64,000 nt of DNA from CAWCWK01 sp963842125 (GCA_963842125.1 CAWJFE010000005.1:310001-374000), one strand, 5' to 3'. Numbered from the stretch's first letter, positions 25,727-34,621 are shown. Program-made: numbers and translations. The notes: generated by a model from the letters alone, not told the origin.

Positions 25727-26941
25727 ATGGCCCGGTCCTTCGCCTGTCGATCGCGCCGCACACCCCTGATGAGCCTCGCCGCGATCGGTCTCACCGCCCT
25801 CGTCCTAGGCGACTTGCTCGGCCTGCCGCTTGGTGGACAGGCTTTCGCGCAAGCCGATGCGTCGGCGGACGTCGATACACCTCCCGAGGCACCGCCGGTC
25901 GTAGCGCCCGCTGCCGCGCCGTCGTCGGATGGCGGCAAAGGGGAGCGCGGCGCTTCTGACGAGGCACCCGCGTCGAATGTCCTGTCCGATCCCGGACCCG
26001 ACGCGATCGGCGCGACCATCGCCGCCGCCGCCAAACCCTCGACCGTTTACGAAGCCCTGACCCGCGGCGCCTACCTGAAAGCGCTCGAACTCGGCACCGA
26101 CGATCCCGCCGCCCGGTCCGTCGCCGCGCTCACGTCTGCGCGCACCGGCGTCGTCGCGCCGGGTGATGACGCTGCGAGCGTGCGTGCCAAGGCCCGCGAC
26201 GACCTCGCCATCGCCTATGAGCGAGGCGATCCGCCGAGCGCGGTCTGGTCGGCCCGTCTCGCCTCCGGCGAGGACCTGACCTCCGACGAGATCCGCACGC
26301 TCGCGGAACGCCTCGCGCGCGCCGCCGCCGCCGGGCGCGCCGACGCGGCCTTTCTCCTGTCCGACATCATCCGGTCGAGCGGCCGGATCGAGGACCAGCC
26401 TCGTGCGATCACGCTGCTGCGAAGCGCGGCCGATGCCGGTCTGCCGGACGCCGCCTACGCGCTCGGCGTCCTTCACCGCTTCGGCGACGGTGTCGCGCGT
26501 GACGAGGCCCGAGCGGCACGGCTCATCCGGTCGGCGGCCGAGGCGGGACTGCCCGCCGCGCAGATCGAGTACGGACTGATGCTCTTCAACGGCGTCGGTG
26601 TGGAAGCCGACCCTGCCGAGGCGGCGCGCTTCATCCGGCGGGCGGCGATCGCGGGGAACCGGGTCGCGCAGAACCGGCTCGCCCGCCTCCACTCGCGCGG
26701 CCTCGGCGTTCCGGCCGATCCCGGCCTCGCCGCCTTCTGGCATCTCGTCGCGCGCGAGGGCGGTGCTGGTGGCGAGGGCGAGGACGGCATCAGCGATCCC
26801 TTCCTCGATGCGTTCCTCGCCAGCGTGGCGCCGGACGAGCTCGCGGCCGCGCGCGATGCCGCCGCCGCCTTCCATCCGAGCCCCACGCCTGGCGATGCCG
26901 CATCGCTCCTCGCCGTTCTCGGCTGGCCGGAGCCGGTCTGA
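25727..26941 (+). CDS. Sel1-repeat (TPR-like) exported protein
   Basis: A 404-residue protein with an N-terminal signal peptide (basic stretch, then SLAAIGLTALVLGDLLGLPL, cleavage near AFAQA), a Pro/Ala-rich linker and at least four Sel1-like repeats from about residue 200 to 345 (ITLLRSAADAGLPDAAYALG, ARLIRSAAEAGLPAAQIEYG and similar). Sel1 repeats are protein-binding alpha-solenoids; the partner is unknown. It may be periplasmic. The ATG lies one base after the previous stop, and translation is likely coupled. A second ATG at 25769 would still leave a signal peptide. Confidence 0.85.
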   Translation: MARSFACRSRRTPLMSLAAIGLTALVLGDLLGLPLGGQAFAQADASADVDTPPEAPPVVAPAAAPSSDGGKGERGASDEAPASNVLSDPGPDAIGATIAAAAKPSTVYEALTRGAYLKALELGTDDPAARSVAALTSARTGVVAPGDDAASVRAKARDDLAIAYERGDPPSAVWSARLASGEDLTSDEIRTLAERLARAAAAGRADAAFLLSDIIRSSGRIEDQPRAITLLRSAADAGLPDAAYALGVLHRFGDGVARDEARAARLIRSAAEAGLPAAQIEYGLMLFNGVGVEADPAEAARFIRRAAIAGNRVAQNRLARLHSRGLGVPADPGLAAFWHLVAREGGAGGEGEDGISDPFLDAFLASVAPDELAAARDAAAAFHPSPTPGDAASLLAVLGWPEPV

Positions 26942-27014
26942 GCGCTATCAAGCGGCTCCGCTATTTGCTAGGGGACGGCTCAAGAGACCTCCGAAGCGCA
27001 GCAGGCAACGTCCC

Positions 27015-27575
27015 ATGAAGATCAACGGCAACGAAATTCGCCCCGGCAACGTCATCGAGCACCAGGGCACGATCTGGGCTGCGGTGAAGGTGCAGGCCGT
27101 CAAACCCGGCAAGGGGCCGGCCTACGCCCAGGTCGAGCTGAAGAACCTCATCGACGGCCGCAAACTGAACGAGCGCTTCCGCTCGGCCGAGACGGTGGAG
27201 CGTATCCGGCTGGAGCAGAAGGACTACCAGTTCCTCTACGACCAAGGCGACACGCTGGTCTTCATGGACACCGAGACCTACGAGCAGCTCGAATTGCAGG
27301 CCGATTTCGTCGGCGAGCGAAAGGCCTTCCTGCAGGAGAGCATGCAGGTGACCGTCGAGAGCTATGACGGCCGCCCCATCGGCATCTCGCTGCCCGACCA
27401 AGTCACGCTTGAGGTCGTCGAGGCCGATGCGGTCGTGAAGGGCCAGACGGCGTCCTCGTCCTACAAGCCCGCCGTGATGGACAACGGGGTCAAGGTGATG
27501 GTGCCGCCCTTCATCACCGCCGGCGAGAAGATCGTGGTCGATACCAACGAGCTGACCTATCTGCGGCGCGCCTGA
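27015..27575 (+). CDS. efp: Elongation factor P
   Basis: Relieves ribosome stalling at polyproline. The 186-residue protein has all three OB-like domains: MKINGNEIRPGNVIEHQGTI at the start, KPGKGPAYAQV with the lysine (about 35) that EpmA beta-lysylates in other proteobacteria, and ending TAGEKIVVDTNELTYLRRA. No epmA or epmB is seen next to it. It precedes suhB by 64 bases; efp-suhB adjacency is frequent in rhizobia. Confidence 0.98.
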   Translation: MKINGNEIRPGNVIEHQGTIWAAVKVQAVKPGKGPAYAQVELKNLIDGRKLNERFRSAETVERIRLEQKDYQFLYDQGDTLVFMDTETYEQLELQADFVGERKAFLQESMQVTVESYDGRPIGISLPDQVTLEVVEADAVVKGQTASSSYKPAVMDNGVKVMVPPFITAGEKIVVDTNELTYLRRA

Positions 27576-27639
27576 CCGCGCGTTCTCGCTTTCATCGCCA
27601 TTCGCTCGCCGTCACGACCGTTTCTGATCAGGACTTCGC

Positions 27640-28461
27640 ATGCCCCGCTCCGCCATCCTCAACGTCATGGTCAACGCCGCCACCAAGGCCGGCCGTGGGC
27701 TCACGCGCGATTTCGGCGAGGTCGAAAACCTGCAGGTCTCGGTGAAGGGGCCGGGTGATTTCGTCTCCGTCGCCGACAAGCGGGCCGAGGAGGTGATCCA
27801 GGCCGAACTCGGCCGCGCGCGCCCGACCTATGGGTTCCTCATGGAGGAATCGGAGGAGATCAAGGGCTCGGACGGACAGCATCGCTGGATCGTCGATCCG
27901 CTCGATGGCACGACCAACTTTCTCCACGGCATCCCCCAGTTCTGCGTCTCGATCGGGCTGGAGCGCGAGATGGCGGGCGGTAAGCAGATCGTCGCGGCGG
28001 TGATCTACAACCCGATCACGAACGAGCTTTACGAGGCCGAACGCGGCGGCGGCGCCTTCCTCAACGATCGCCGCATTCGCGTGTCGGGGCGGCGCGACTT
28101 GGGCGAGTCGGTCATCGGAATGGGCATGCCCTCGGTCGGCCGGGGCGACATGGGCCTCTTCCAGCACGAGATGATCGCCGTCCTGCCCCGTGTCGCGGCG
28201 ACCCGCCGCTCGGGCTCATCGGCGCTCGATCTGGCCTATGTGGCAGCCGGGCGGCTCGAGGCCTATTGGGATTATGCGCTCCAGCCCTGGGACGTGGCGG
28301 CCGGTATCCTTCTCGTCCGCGAGGCCGGAGGCTCCGTGTCCGATACGCGCGATCGCGACCGGGTCCTGGACGGTCAGGAGATCGTCGCGGGCAACAATGC
28401 CATCCACAAGGCGCTCATCGGCCTCCTCCGCGAGGCGAAGGTGCCCGCGACGGCGAAGTAG
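27640..28461 (+). CDS. suhB: Inositol-1-monophosphatase
   Basis: Mg-dependent phosphatase on inositol 1-phosphate; in E. coli SuhB is also a transcription antitermination factor for rRNA. The 273-residue protein has FLMEESEE, the metal-binding motif WIVDPLDGTTNFLHG and the C-terminal WDYALQPWDVAAG, both complete. AGGACTTCGC precedes ATG 27640. It is followed by a 263-base gap and the MotA-like gene. Confidence 0.96.
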   Translation: MPRSAILNVMVNAATKAGRGLTRDFGEVENLQVSVKGPGDFVSVADKRAEEVIQAELGRARPTYGFLMEESEEIKGSDGQHRWIVDPLDGTTNFLHGIPQFCVSIGLEREMAGGKQIVAAVIYNPITNELYEAERGGGAFLNDRRIRVSGRRDLGESVIGMGMPSVGRGDMGLFQHEMIAVLPRVAATRRSGSSALDLAYVAAGRLEAYWDYALQPWDVAAGILLVREAGGSVSDTRDRDRVLDGQEIVAGNNAIHKALIGLLREAKVPATAK

Positions 28462-28554
28462 GCCACATCTTCGGCCAGTCGTGCCCGCTCTGCCTCGTCC
28501 TTGACGTCGCAACCTCGCTGACGCCAACTATTCGCCCGCGCCGCCAGAACATGC

Positions 28555-28569
28555 TTGACGGAGTATTAA
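28555..28569. promoter_or_regulatory. Degenerate CtrA-like site / possible -35 upstream of the MotA-like gene
   Basis: TTGA-CGGAGTA-TTAA (TTGA-N7-TTAA) lies 155 bases before the MotA-like start within the 263-base gap after suhB. TTGACG is at the same time a good -35 hexamer, but no convincing -10 stands 16-18 bases downstream. The rest of this gap holds nothing else recognisable. Confidence 0.3.
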
Positions 28570-28724
28570 CGGCATCGGCGCAATATGGTGCAGCGTACGG
28601 ATCGGTTATGGTGATAGCAGACGGCCCTGTTCCGTGCGTTCGGTCGGCGCCAGGCGTACAGGCCTGGCTTGGACGGCGTATGACGGGACGAGGCACATGA
28701 CGACACGACGCATAGGAAAGCGAT

Positions 28725-29807
28725 ATGGCTGCCAGCGCTGACACCTATCGGCTGTCGTCCCCGAGAGGTGCGCTCTTCGGGATGGGGATCGTACTCGTCC
28801 TCGTCGCCTTCACCGTGCTCATCCTCTTTCCGCAGGTCCAGAGCGCCTATCTGGCCAACATTTCGCTCAACACGATCATCCTGACCGTACTTGCGATCGG
28901 CATCGTCCTCGCGGTCCGCCAGGTACTGCGCCTTCTCCCGGAGATTCGCTGGGTCAACGCCTACCGCCTGGGCGATCCGGGCACGCGCGTCGGTGCGCCG
29001 CCACGCCTTCTCGGCCCGATGGCGGCGCTGCTCGACGCCCATTCCGACCGCTCCGGCCTCTCGCCGCAGGCGCTGCGCTCGATCCTCGATTCGATCGGCA
29101 CCCGGCTCGACGAATCGCGCGAGATCCTGCGCTACATGACCGGCGTCCTCGTCTTCCTAGGCCTCCTCGGCACGTTCTGGGGCCTACAAGGCACGGTCTC
29201 CTCGGTCGGCAACATCATCGGCTCGCTCCAGGGCGGAGACGATTTCGGCGTGCTGTTCGAAGACCTGAAAGAGGGTCTGGAAGCGCCGCTCGCCGGCATG
29301 GGCATCGCCTTCTCGTCCTCGCTCTTCGGCCTCGCCTCGTCGCTCGTGCTCGGCTTTCTCGACCTTTTGGGCGGGCAGGCGCAGTCGCGCTTCTATACCG
29401 AGCTCGAAGACTGGCTGACCTCGCTCACGGGATCGAACGAAGGCGGCGCCGCGCAACCGAGCAATCTGCGCGTCGACATCGGCCGCGCGCTCATTCCGGC
29501 GCTCCAGCCTCTCCAATCGAGCATCGAGCGTGTCGCGACGGCGGTGAACGGCTCCGGCGGCAAGCCTTCCACAGGCGGCGGCTCCGATACGCAGACCGTC
29601 AAGGCCATTGCCGACCTCGCCGAGGGCGTCCAGGGCATCCTTCACCACATGCGGATCGAGCAGCAGGTCCTCAAGGAACAGATCGCCTCGCAATCGCGTG
29701 GGCAGGACGAGACGCGCGGTCTCCTCGAGCGCCTCGTGACCGAGACGCGGGGCCTGCGCGAAGACGCGAGCGGCTATCGCGGCGCGCCTTCGAATTCGGA
29801 CGGGTAG
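28725..29807 (+). CDS. MotA/TolQ/ExbB-type proton channel subunit
   Basis: A 360-residue inner-membrane protein with four predicted transmembrane segments (about 18-37, 45-63, 138-158, 186-210). The MotA/TolQ core is GLLGTFWGLQGTVSSVGNII and LEAPLAGMGIAFSSSLFGL, the two channel-forming helices. A hydrophilic tail of about 150 residues ends in a coiled-coil-like Gln/Glu/Arg stretch. It is followed seven bases later by a MotB/OmpA-type partner, so the two probably form a proton-driven stator. It is not a canonical flagellar MotA (too long a tail, no flagellar cluster). The role is unknown. Confidence 0.85.
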   Translation: MAASADTYRLSSPRGALFGMGIVLVLVAFTVLILFPQVQSAYLANISLNTIILTVLAIGIVLAVRQVLRLLPEIRWVNAYRLGDPGTRVGAPPRLLGPMAALLDAHSDRSGLSPQALRSILDSIGTRLDESREILRYMTGVLVFLGLLGTFWGLQGTVSSVGNIIGSLQGGDDFGVLFEDLKEGLEAPLAGMGIAFSSSLFGLASSLVLGFLDLLGGQAQSRFYTELEDWLTSLTGSNEGGAAQPSNLRVDIGRALIPALQPLQSSIERVATAVNGSGGKPSTGGGSDTQTVKAIADLAEGVQGILHHMRIEQQVLKEQIASQSRGQDETRGLLERLVTETRGLREDASGYRGAPSNSDG

Positions 29808-29813
29808 CGCATC

Positions 29814-30842
29814 ATGGCCCTCGGGCGAGGCCGGCGCCGTACGGCCGACAACTACTGGCCGGGCTTCGTCGATGCGATGGCGACGCTGGTGCTCGTCATC
29901 ATCTTTCTCCTCTCGGTCTTCATGCTCGCGCAGTTCTACCTGACGCAGGAGATCACCGGGCGCGACACCGTTCTCCAACGCCTCAACCGGCAGATCGCGG
30001 AGCTGACCGAGCTTCTGTCGCTGGAGCGGGATGGTTCGGAGGATCTCGAATCCCGGCTCGCCCTCCTCCAGACGTCACTCGACGCGACGAGCGCCGAGCG
30101 GGACGTGCTGGCCGCCGATCTCGCCGGGCAGGGGGGCACGCTCGACGAGGAGCGCGACCGTGCCGCCGCCATCATCGCGGAACTGGAGAGCGAACAATCG
30201 CTGACCGAGCAGGCGCTCTCGCGCGTCGAACTGCTCAACCAGCAGATCTCCGCCCTCCGCCGCCAGATCGCCTCGCTGCAGGACGCGCTCGACGCGTCGG
30301 AAGCCAAGGAGGAAGACGCCCAAGCCCAGATCTCCGATCTCGGGCGACGGCTCAACACGGCTCTAGCCGCGCGCGTGCAGGAGTTGGAGCGCTATCGGTC
30401 CGACTTCTTCGGCCGCCTGCGCGAGATCCTGAGCCAGCGAGCCGACATTCGCGTGGTCGGCGACCGCTTCGTCTTCCAGTCCGAGGTCCTCTTCCCGCCG
30501 GGCGGCGAGGACATCGATTCGTCCGGTCAGGCCGAGCTCGACCGAATCGCCGACGCCATTCTCGAAGTCTCCGATCAGATTCCCGAGGAGATCGACTGGG
30601 TATTGCGGGTCGAGGGCCATACCGATGCCCGCCCGGTCAGCGCGGCGTCGAGATTCGAGTCGAACTGGGAGCTCTCGGCGGCCCGTGCGATCTCGGTGAG
30701 CGAATATCTCGCAGACCGAGGCGTTCCGCCCAGCCGCCTTCTCGCCGCAGGCTTCGGCGAGTTCCGCCCGCTCGCGGACGGCACCAGCGATGCGGACTAC
30801 GCCCGCAACCGGCGGATCGAGTTCAAGCTGACCGAGCGCTGA
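29814..30842 (+). CDS. MotB/OmpA-type stator partner, peptidoglycan-binding
   Basis: A 342-residue protein with a short basic N-terminus and one transmembrane helix (about 20-45) beginning YWPGFVDAMATLV. Asp20 is in the position of the proton-carrying Asp of MotB/ExbD. A long coiled coil (about 50-190) and a C-terminal OmpA-like domain (about 210-340) follow; the latter has VEGHTDARPV, NWELSAARAISV and ADYARNRRIEFKL, the diaminopimelate-binding loop. It likely forms a stator with the preceding channel protein, transmitting force to the cell wall. Its 3' end converges on the flagellin gene with a ten-base gap. Confidence 0.87.
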   Translation: MALGRGRRRTADNYWPGFVDAMATLVLVIIFLLSVFMLAQFYLTQEITGRDTVLQRLNRQIAELTELLSLERDGSEDLESRLALLQTSLDATSAERDVLAADLAGQGGTLDEERDRAAAIIAELESEQSLTEQALSRVELLNQQISALRRQIASLQDALDASEAKEEDAQAQISDLGRRLNTALAARVQELERYRSDFFGRLREILSQRADIRVVGDRFVFQSEVLFPPGGEDIDSSGQAELDRIADAILEVSDQIPEEIDWVLRVEGHTDARPVSAASRFESNWELSAARAISVSEYLADRGVPPSRLLAAGFGEFRPLADGTSDADYARNRRIEFKLTER

Positions 30843-30852
30843 GCCATCTGCT

Positions 30853-32637
30853 CTAGAAGAGCCGCAGAACGCCCCGGTCGGCCTGGCTTGCAAGCTGAAG
30901 CGCCGATCCGGTCAGCTGCTGGCGGGTGTTGGAGGCCAGAAGGTTCGCGCCCTCCTCGTTCGGGTCGGCGAGAACGAGCTTCGAGGAGCCGGCCTGGAGA
31001 ACGTTGATCAGATCCTTCGTGAATGTCTCGCGGACCTGAATGATGGCGAGTTCGTTCTGCAACTGCGTCAGGCGAGACTTCACGGCCTCCCGCGCCTCGG
31101 CGAGTTCGTTCTCGATCACGTCGAGCCGGTCGAACATCTGGAATTCGTAGTCGAGTGCCCGGGCGAGGCCGATTTCCTGTGTCGACGTCTCTTCCTGCCG
31201 GATCGTCAGCCGCGAGCCGCGCTCGTTGAGGGCGATCGAAGTGACCTGGCCCGTGCCGAGAGCGATCCCTGCGAAGCTGCCATCCGCGACGATGTCGTCG
31301 ATCTGCGTCCGCGCGGCCTCGAACTGATCCCAATAGCTGTTGTCGATATCGTATTTGGCCGGCGGAATGCCGGGGTTCGGCGGATTGGCCGTGTTCTGGA
31401 TGTGGAAGGGTTGACCGGCCCCGCCGCTCGCCGTTCCGTCGATGCGCAGCTTATAGAAGAGATCGCTAAGACGGGGCTTGAAGAGAAGCTGCGTTGCGGC
31501 CGAGCCATCGGTGAACACCTTCAGCTTCCCATCATCGGGATCACTGGCGTCTTGGATCTCCTCCATGCGAAACCCGAAGCGACCGGCGGCATGCTCAGTG
31601 TTGACGTAGTCTACGAAGTCGCCGAGCGTAGAGGTTCCAGGCGTGGCCGCGAACTGGAGATCGGGGTTGACGCCATCGTTGAGCACCCAGTTGTTTGCCG
31701 CATATCCATCGATCGATGTGTGAAAGCCGGGCGTCGCGCCGATCGTTTGGGTCTCCCAGCCTGCGGCAAGCGGTTCGAAGCTGAGGAGCGCCTTTTCCGT
31801 GTCGGGATCCTCCGACCAGTAGATGCCGTGATCGACGTTGAGATCCTGAAAGATGTTGAACCAGCCGGTCATATAGATGGCCCGGTCGTCTCGTTCCGGC
31901 AGATTGAGTTGGAGCTTCACCTGTCCGACGTCGAACGCTGCGCCCGTCGGCCTGTCGATGACGACATCGACGTTAAGGTTCGGGATATTCGCCTCGAGGT
32001 CCGAGATGAACGTGCCGATGGTCTTGTTGCCGGTGCTCGTGCTGAGATACCGCGCCTGGGAGAAATCCTCGTTCTCGCCAACTGAAATGTAGAATTGCTG
32101 TCCGCCGCTGCCGTCGTTGTGAAAGTCGTCGATGCGGAACGCCTCGACGGCCGCAATGCGGGTGGCGTCGTCCCCCGCTGCGTTGAGGTCTACTATGAGC
32201 TGCGAGAGGCGGCCAAGCCGTCCCGGCTGTGAGGGTAATCCGGTGCCCGCCTGACTGGTCCTGATGAACCCGTCGGTCTTGAGCGACGTCGCGACGCGGG
32301 TCAGGTTCTTGAACTCGCCTCGTTTCAAGGCCTGCCAGCCACCCTCGCGTGCGGCCTCAGCGACGTCGATCAGCTTCAAGGCCTTCTCCTGCGCATCGAC
32401 GGCCGCCTGGATCTGCGAGCGGGCGTTGCCGAAGCCGTCGAGGATGCCGTTGAGCTCAGTCGCGCGAGCGTCGAGCGAGCGGGAGGTGAAGAAGTTCGTC
32501 GGGCTGTCGAGCGCGGAATTGACCTTCAGCCCCGAGGCGAGGCGAGCGGTCGTATCGGCTTGCTGCGCCGCCACCGTCTGCGATGACAGGAGGGCGGCTC
32601 TGACGCCCTTGGATAGAGCAATGATGTCACTGTTCAT
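30853..32637 (-). CDS. Flagellin with large variable central domain
   Basis: Filament subunit secreted by the flagellar type III system. The 594-residue protein keeps both conserved termini: residues 1-150 (ALLSSQTVAAQQADTTARLA, GLKVNSALDSPTNFF) and about 475-594 (VRETFTKDLINVLQAGSS, NEEGANLLASNTRQQL, ending GVLRLF). The roughly 300-residue centre is unlike common flagellins, with lower GC and many aromatic residues. No other flagellar gene is in the window, so it is an orphan locus. AGAAGG precedes the ATG, and two inverted repeats lie in its leader. It could be a minor or alternative flagellin; confidence in the family is high. Confidence 0.92.
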   Translation of the reverse strand: MNSDIIALSKGVRAALLSSQTVAAQQADTTARLASGLKVNSALDSPTNFFTSRSLDARATELNGILDGFGNARSQIQAAVDAQEKALKLIDVAEAAREGGWQALKRGEFKNLTRVATSLKTDGFIRTSQAGTGLPSQPGRLGRLSQLIVDLNAAGDDATRIAAVEAFRIDDFHNDGSGGQQFYISVGENEDFSQARYLSTSTGNKTIGTFISDLEANIPNLNVDVVIDRPTGAAFDVGQVKLQLNLPERDDRAIYMTGWFNIFQDLNVDHGIYWSEDPDTEKALLSFEPLAAGWETQTIGATPGFHTSIDGYAANNWVLNDGVNPDLQFAATPGTSTLGDFVDYVNTEHAAGRFGFRMEEIQDASDPDDGKLKVFTDGSAATQLLFKPRLSDLFYKLRIDGTASGGAGQPFHIQNTANPPNPGIPPAKYDIDNSYWDQFEAARTQIDDIVADGSFAGIALGTGQVTSIALNERGSRLTIRQEETSTQEIGLARALDYEFQMFDRLDVIENELAEAREAVKSRLTQLQNELAIIQVRETFTKDLINVLQAGSSKLVLADPNEEGANLLASNTRQQLTGSALQLASQADRGVLRLF

Positions 32638-32655
32638 GACGGCCTTCTGGTCGTG

Positions 32656-32677
32656 CGATCACAAGTCTTAGTGATCG
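32656..32677 (-). promoter_or_regulatory. Perfect inverted repeat (5' UTR stem-loop) of the flagellin gene
   Basis: CGATCAC and GTGATCG, 7-base perfect arms around an 8-base spacer (AAGTCTTA on the plus strand), lie 18-40 bases upstream of the flagellin ATG. In RNA this would be a hairpin just above the ribosome-binding site. FlbT in Caulobacter binds the flagellin mRNA leader, so a post-transcriptional control element is a reasonable guess; a DNA operator is the alternative. Confidence 0.5.
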
Positions 32678-32712
32678 AACTCTAAAGGCGTATATGCAAC
32701 TTCCCACTTAAG

Positions 32713-32726
32713 AGGTATGGTTACCT
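32713..32726. promoter_or_regulatory. Short inverted repeat between flagellin and ABC exporter genes
   Basis: AGGTA-TGGT-TACCT, a 5-base palindrome in the AT-richer 118-base spacer. It lies about 80 bases upstream of the flagellin start and 30 bases after the ABC exporter stop. It may be an operator or part of the promoter. No sigma-54 or sigma-28 consensus could be fitted here. Confidence 0.3.
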
Positions 32727-32755
32727 GAACTTGAACGCTCGAACACTTCGCGACG

Positions 32756-34621
32756 TCATTCGGCCGCGATAGACGTCGCTGTCCGTCCATCCGTGAACTG
32801 AAGCCGCGCCAGTCGCGCGTAGAGCCCGCCCTTCGCGACGAGCGCATCGTGCGTGCCGGTCTCCACGATCCGTCCGGCCTCCATGACGAGGATGCGGTCG
32901 GCCTTCAGCACCGTCGCGAGGCGGTGGGCGATGATGAGCGTCGTGCGCCCCTCCATCAGGCGGTCGAGCGCGGCCTGCACCAGCGCTTCGCTTTCGGCGT
33001 CGAGGGAGGACGTGGCCTCGTCGAGGAGGAGCACGGGCGCGTCCTTCAGTACGGCGCGCGCGACGGCGATACGCTGGCGCTGCCCGCCCGAAAGCGTGAC
33101 CCCGCGCTCTCCAATCAGCGTCTCGTACCCTTCGGGCAGCGCATCGATGAAATCACCGGCCTGGGCCGCCCGGGCTGCAACCGCGATCTCTTCGTCGGAT
33201 GCATCGGCGCGGCCGTAGCGGATATTCTCGGCAATCGAATCGCCGAAGACGACCGGGTCCTGCGAGACGAGCCCGAGGACGCGCCGGACGGCCTGCGGAT
33301 CGAGTTCGCGGATCGGTTCGCCCTCGAGCGAAATCGTACCCGCCGTCGGATCGTAATGGCGCAGGAGGAGGTGGAAGATCGTGCTCTTGCCGGCGCCCGA
33401 TGGCCCGACGAGAGCGACCGTCTCGCCGGGCGAGACGTCGAAGGAGACGTCTTGGAGAACTTCGATGCTGGGGCGTGTCGGGTAAGAGAAGGCGACATGG
33501 TCGAAGATGACGCGGCCGTGGACTGGCGCCGGCAGGGCTCTCGGGCGCTCCGGGGTTCGCACGTCGGGCCGTACGGCGAGAAGTTCGGTCAGACGCTCCG
33601 TCGCGCCGGCGGCTGCGGCGACCTCGCCCCAGACCTGCGCGATCTCGCCAAGCGCGGACGCGGCGAAGACGGCGTAGAGGACGAACTGCGCCAGCTCCCC
33701 CGCCGTGATCCGACCCGCGAAGACGTCCTGCGTGCCGACCCAGAGGACGGCTGTCACGCTGGCGAAGACGAGGAACATCAAGGTCGCCGTCAGCACCGCG
33801 CGCAGCCGGATGCTGGCCCGCGCCGCCGTGAACGCCTGTTCGACCTGCGACCCGAAGCGCGTGTTGACGCGGGCCTCGTTGGTGAAGGCCTGCATGGTTC
33901 GCACCGCGCCGAGCGATTCGGTGCCGTAGGCGGAGGCTTCGGCAAGCGTGTCCTGCGCCTCGCGCGAGAGCTTGCGCACGCGCCGGATGAAGACGCTCAA
34001 GGGGAGCGCGATGGCGGGGATGGCGAGGATGACGAAGAGTGACAGGCGCGGGCTCGTCCAGACCATCAACCCGAGCGCGCCCAGAAGAAGGACGATGTTG
34101 CGCAGCGCGATGGAAACCGCTGCGCCGACGGCCGACTTGATCTGCGTCGTATCGGCGGTGAGGCGTGAGACGACCTCGCCGGTCTTCGTCGTGTCGTAGA
34201 AGGCGGCGTCGAGCGTGGTCAGGTGCGCGAAGACGGCGGCGCGCACGTCCGCCACCACCCGCTCGCCGAGCCAGGTGACGAAATAGAACCGGGTTGCCGA
34301 GGCGAGGGCCAGGACCCCGACGACGACGAGGAGGAGGCCGAAATAGGGCGCCACCTCGGCCGCTGTGCCCGATGTGAAGCCATCGTCGATCATGAACCGG
34401 ATCGCGAGCGGAAGGCTCAAGGACGCGCCGGCCGCCGCCGTCAGCGCCAGAACGGCTCCCGCGATCCGCCAGCGATAGGCGAGGAGATGGGGAAGCAGCA
34501 TCGTCAGCGGGCGCAGGTTCCGCGATGACGGGCGGTCCGGCTGCGATGCGCGGGAGGAGGGGGCCAAGAGGGGGGCTCGTTCGTCTGTTCGGCCTTTATC
34601 TAGGCGATGGAGCGGCCCCAT
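32756..34621 (-). CDS. ABC exporter (MsbA-type half transporter)
   Basis: A 621-residue fused membrane/ATPase half-transporter that should act as a homodimer exporting a lipid or drug-like substrate. The transmembrane domain spans about 40-330 with six helices (first near YRWRIAGAVLALTAAAG). The ATPase has Walker A GPSGAGKS, Q-loop VSQDPVVF, signature LSGGQRQRIAVAR, Walker B VLLLDEATSSLD and the H-loop IIAHRL. The first 38 residues are hydrophilic and the start is uncertain; ATG at about 34504 is an alternative. It stands divergent from rpmE, an arrangement seen in other Hyphomicrobiales. Substrate unknown. Confidence 0.92.
   Translation of the reverse strand: MGPLHRLDKGRTDERAPLLAPSSRASQPDRPSSRNLRPLTMLLPHLLAYRWRIAGAVLALTAAAGASLSLPLAIRFMIDDGFTSGTAAEVAPYFGLLLVVVGVLALASATRFYFVTWLGERVVADVRAAVFAHLTTLDAAFYDTTKTGEVVSRLTADTTQIKSAVGAAVSIALRNIVLLLGALGLMVWTSPRLSLFVILAIPAIALPLSVFIRRVRKLSREAQDTLAEASAYGTESLGAVRTMQAFTNEARVNTRFGSQVEQAFTAARASIRLRAVLTATLMFLVFASVTAVLWVGTQDVFAGRITAGELAQFVLYAVFAASALGEIAQVWGEVAAAAGATERLTELLAVRPDVRTPERPRALPAPVHGRVIFDHVAFSYPTRPSIEVLQDVSFDVSPGETVALVGPSGAGKSTIFHLLLRHYDPTAGTISLEGEPIRELDPQAVRRVLGLVSQDPVVFGDSIAENIRYGRADASDEEIAVAARAAQAGDFIDALPEGYETLIGERGVTLSGGQRQRIAVARAVLKDAPVLLLDEATSSLDAESEALVQAALDRLMEGRTTLIIAHRLATVLKADRILVMEAGRIVETGTHDALVAKGGLYARLARLQFTDGRTATSIAAE

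Noticed and set aside
28725..30842. Zorya-type anti-phage defence (ZorAB)
   Set aside because: ZorA and ZorB are also MotA-like and MotB/OmpA-like, but no zorC/D/E helicase or nuclease genes follow and the neighbours are suhB and flagellin. A core envelope pair is more likely.
32638..32755. Sigma-54 or sigma-28 promoter for the flagellin gene
   Set aside because: GG...GC spacing does not fit -24/-12 (about 6-7 instead of 10 bases), and no sigma-28 consensus was found.
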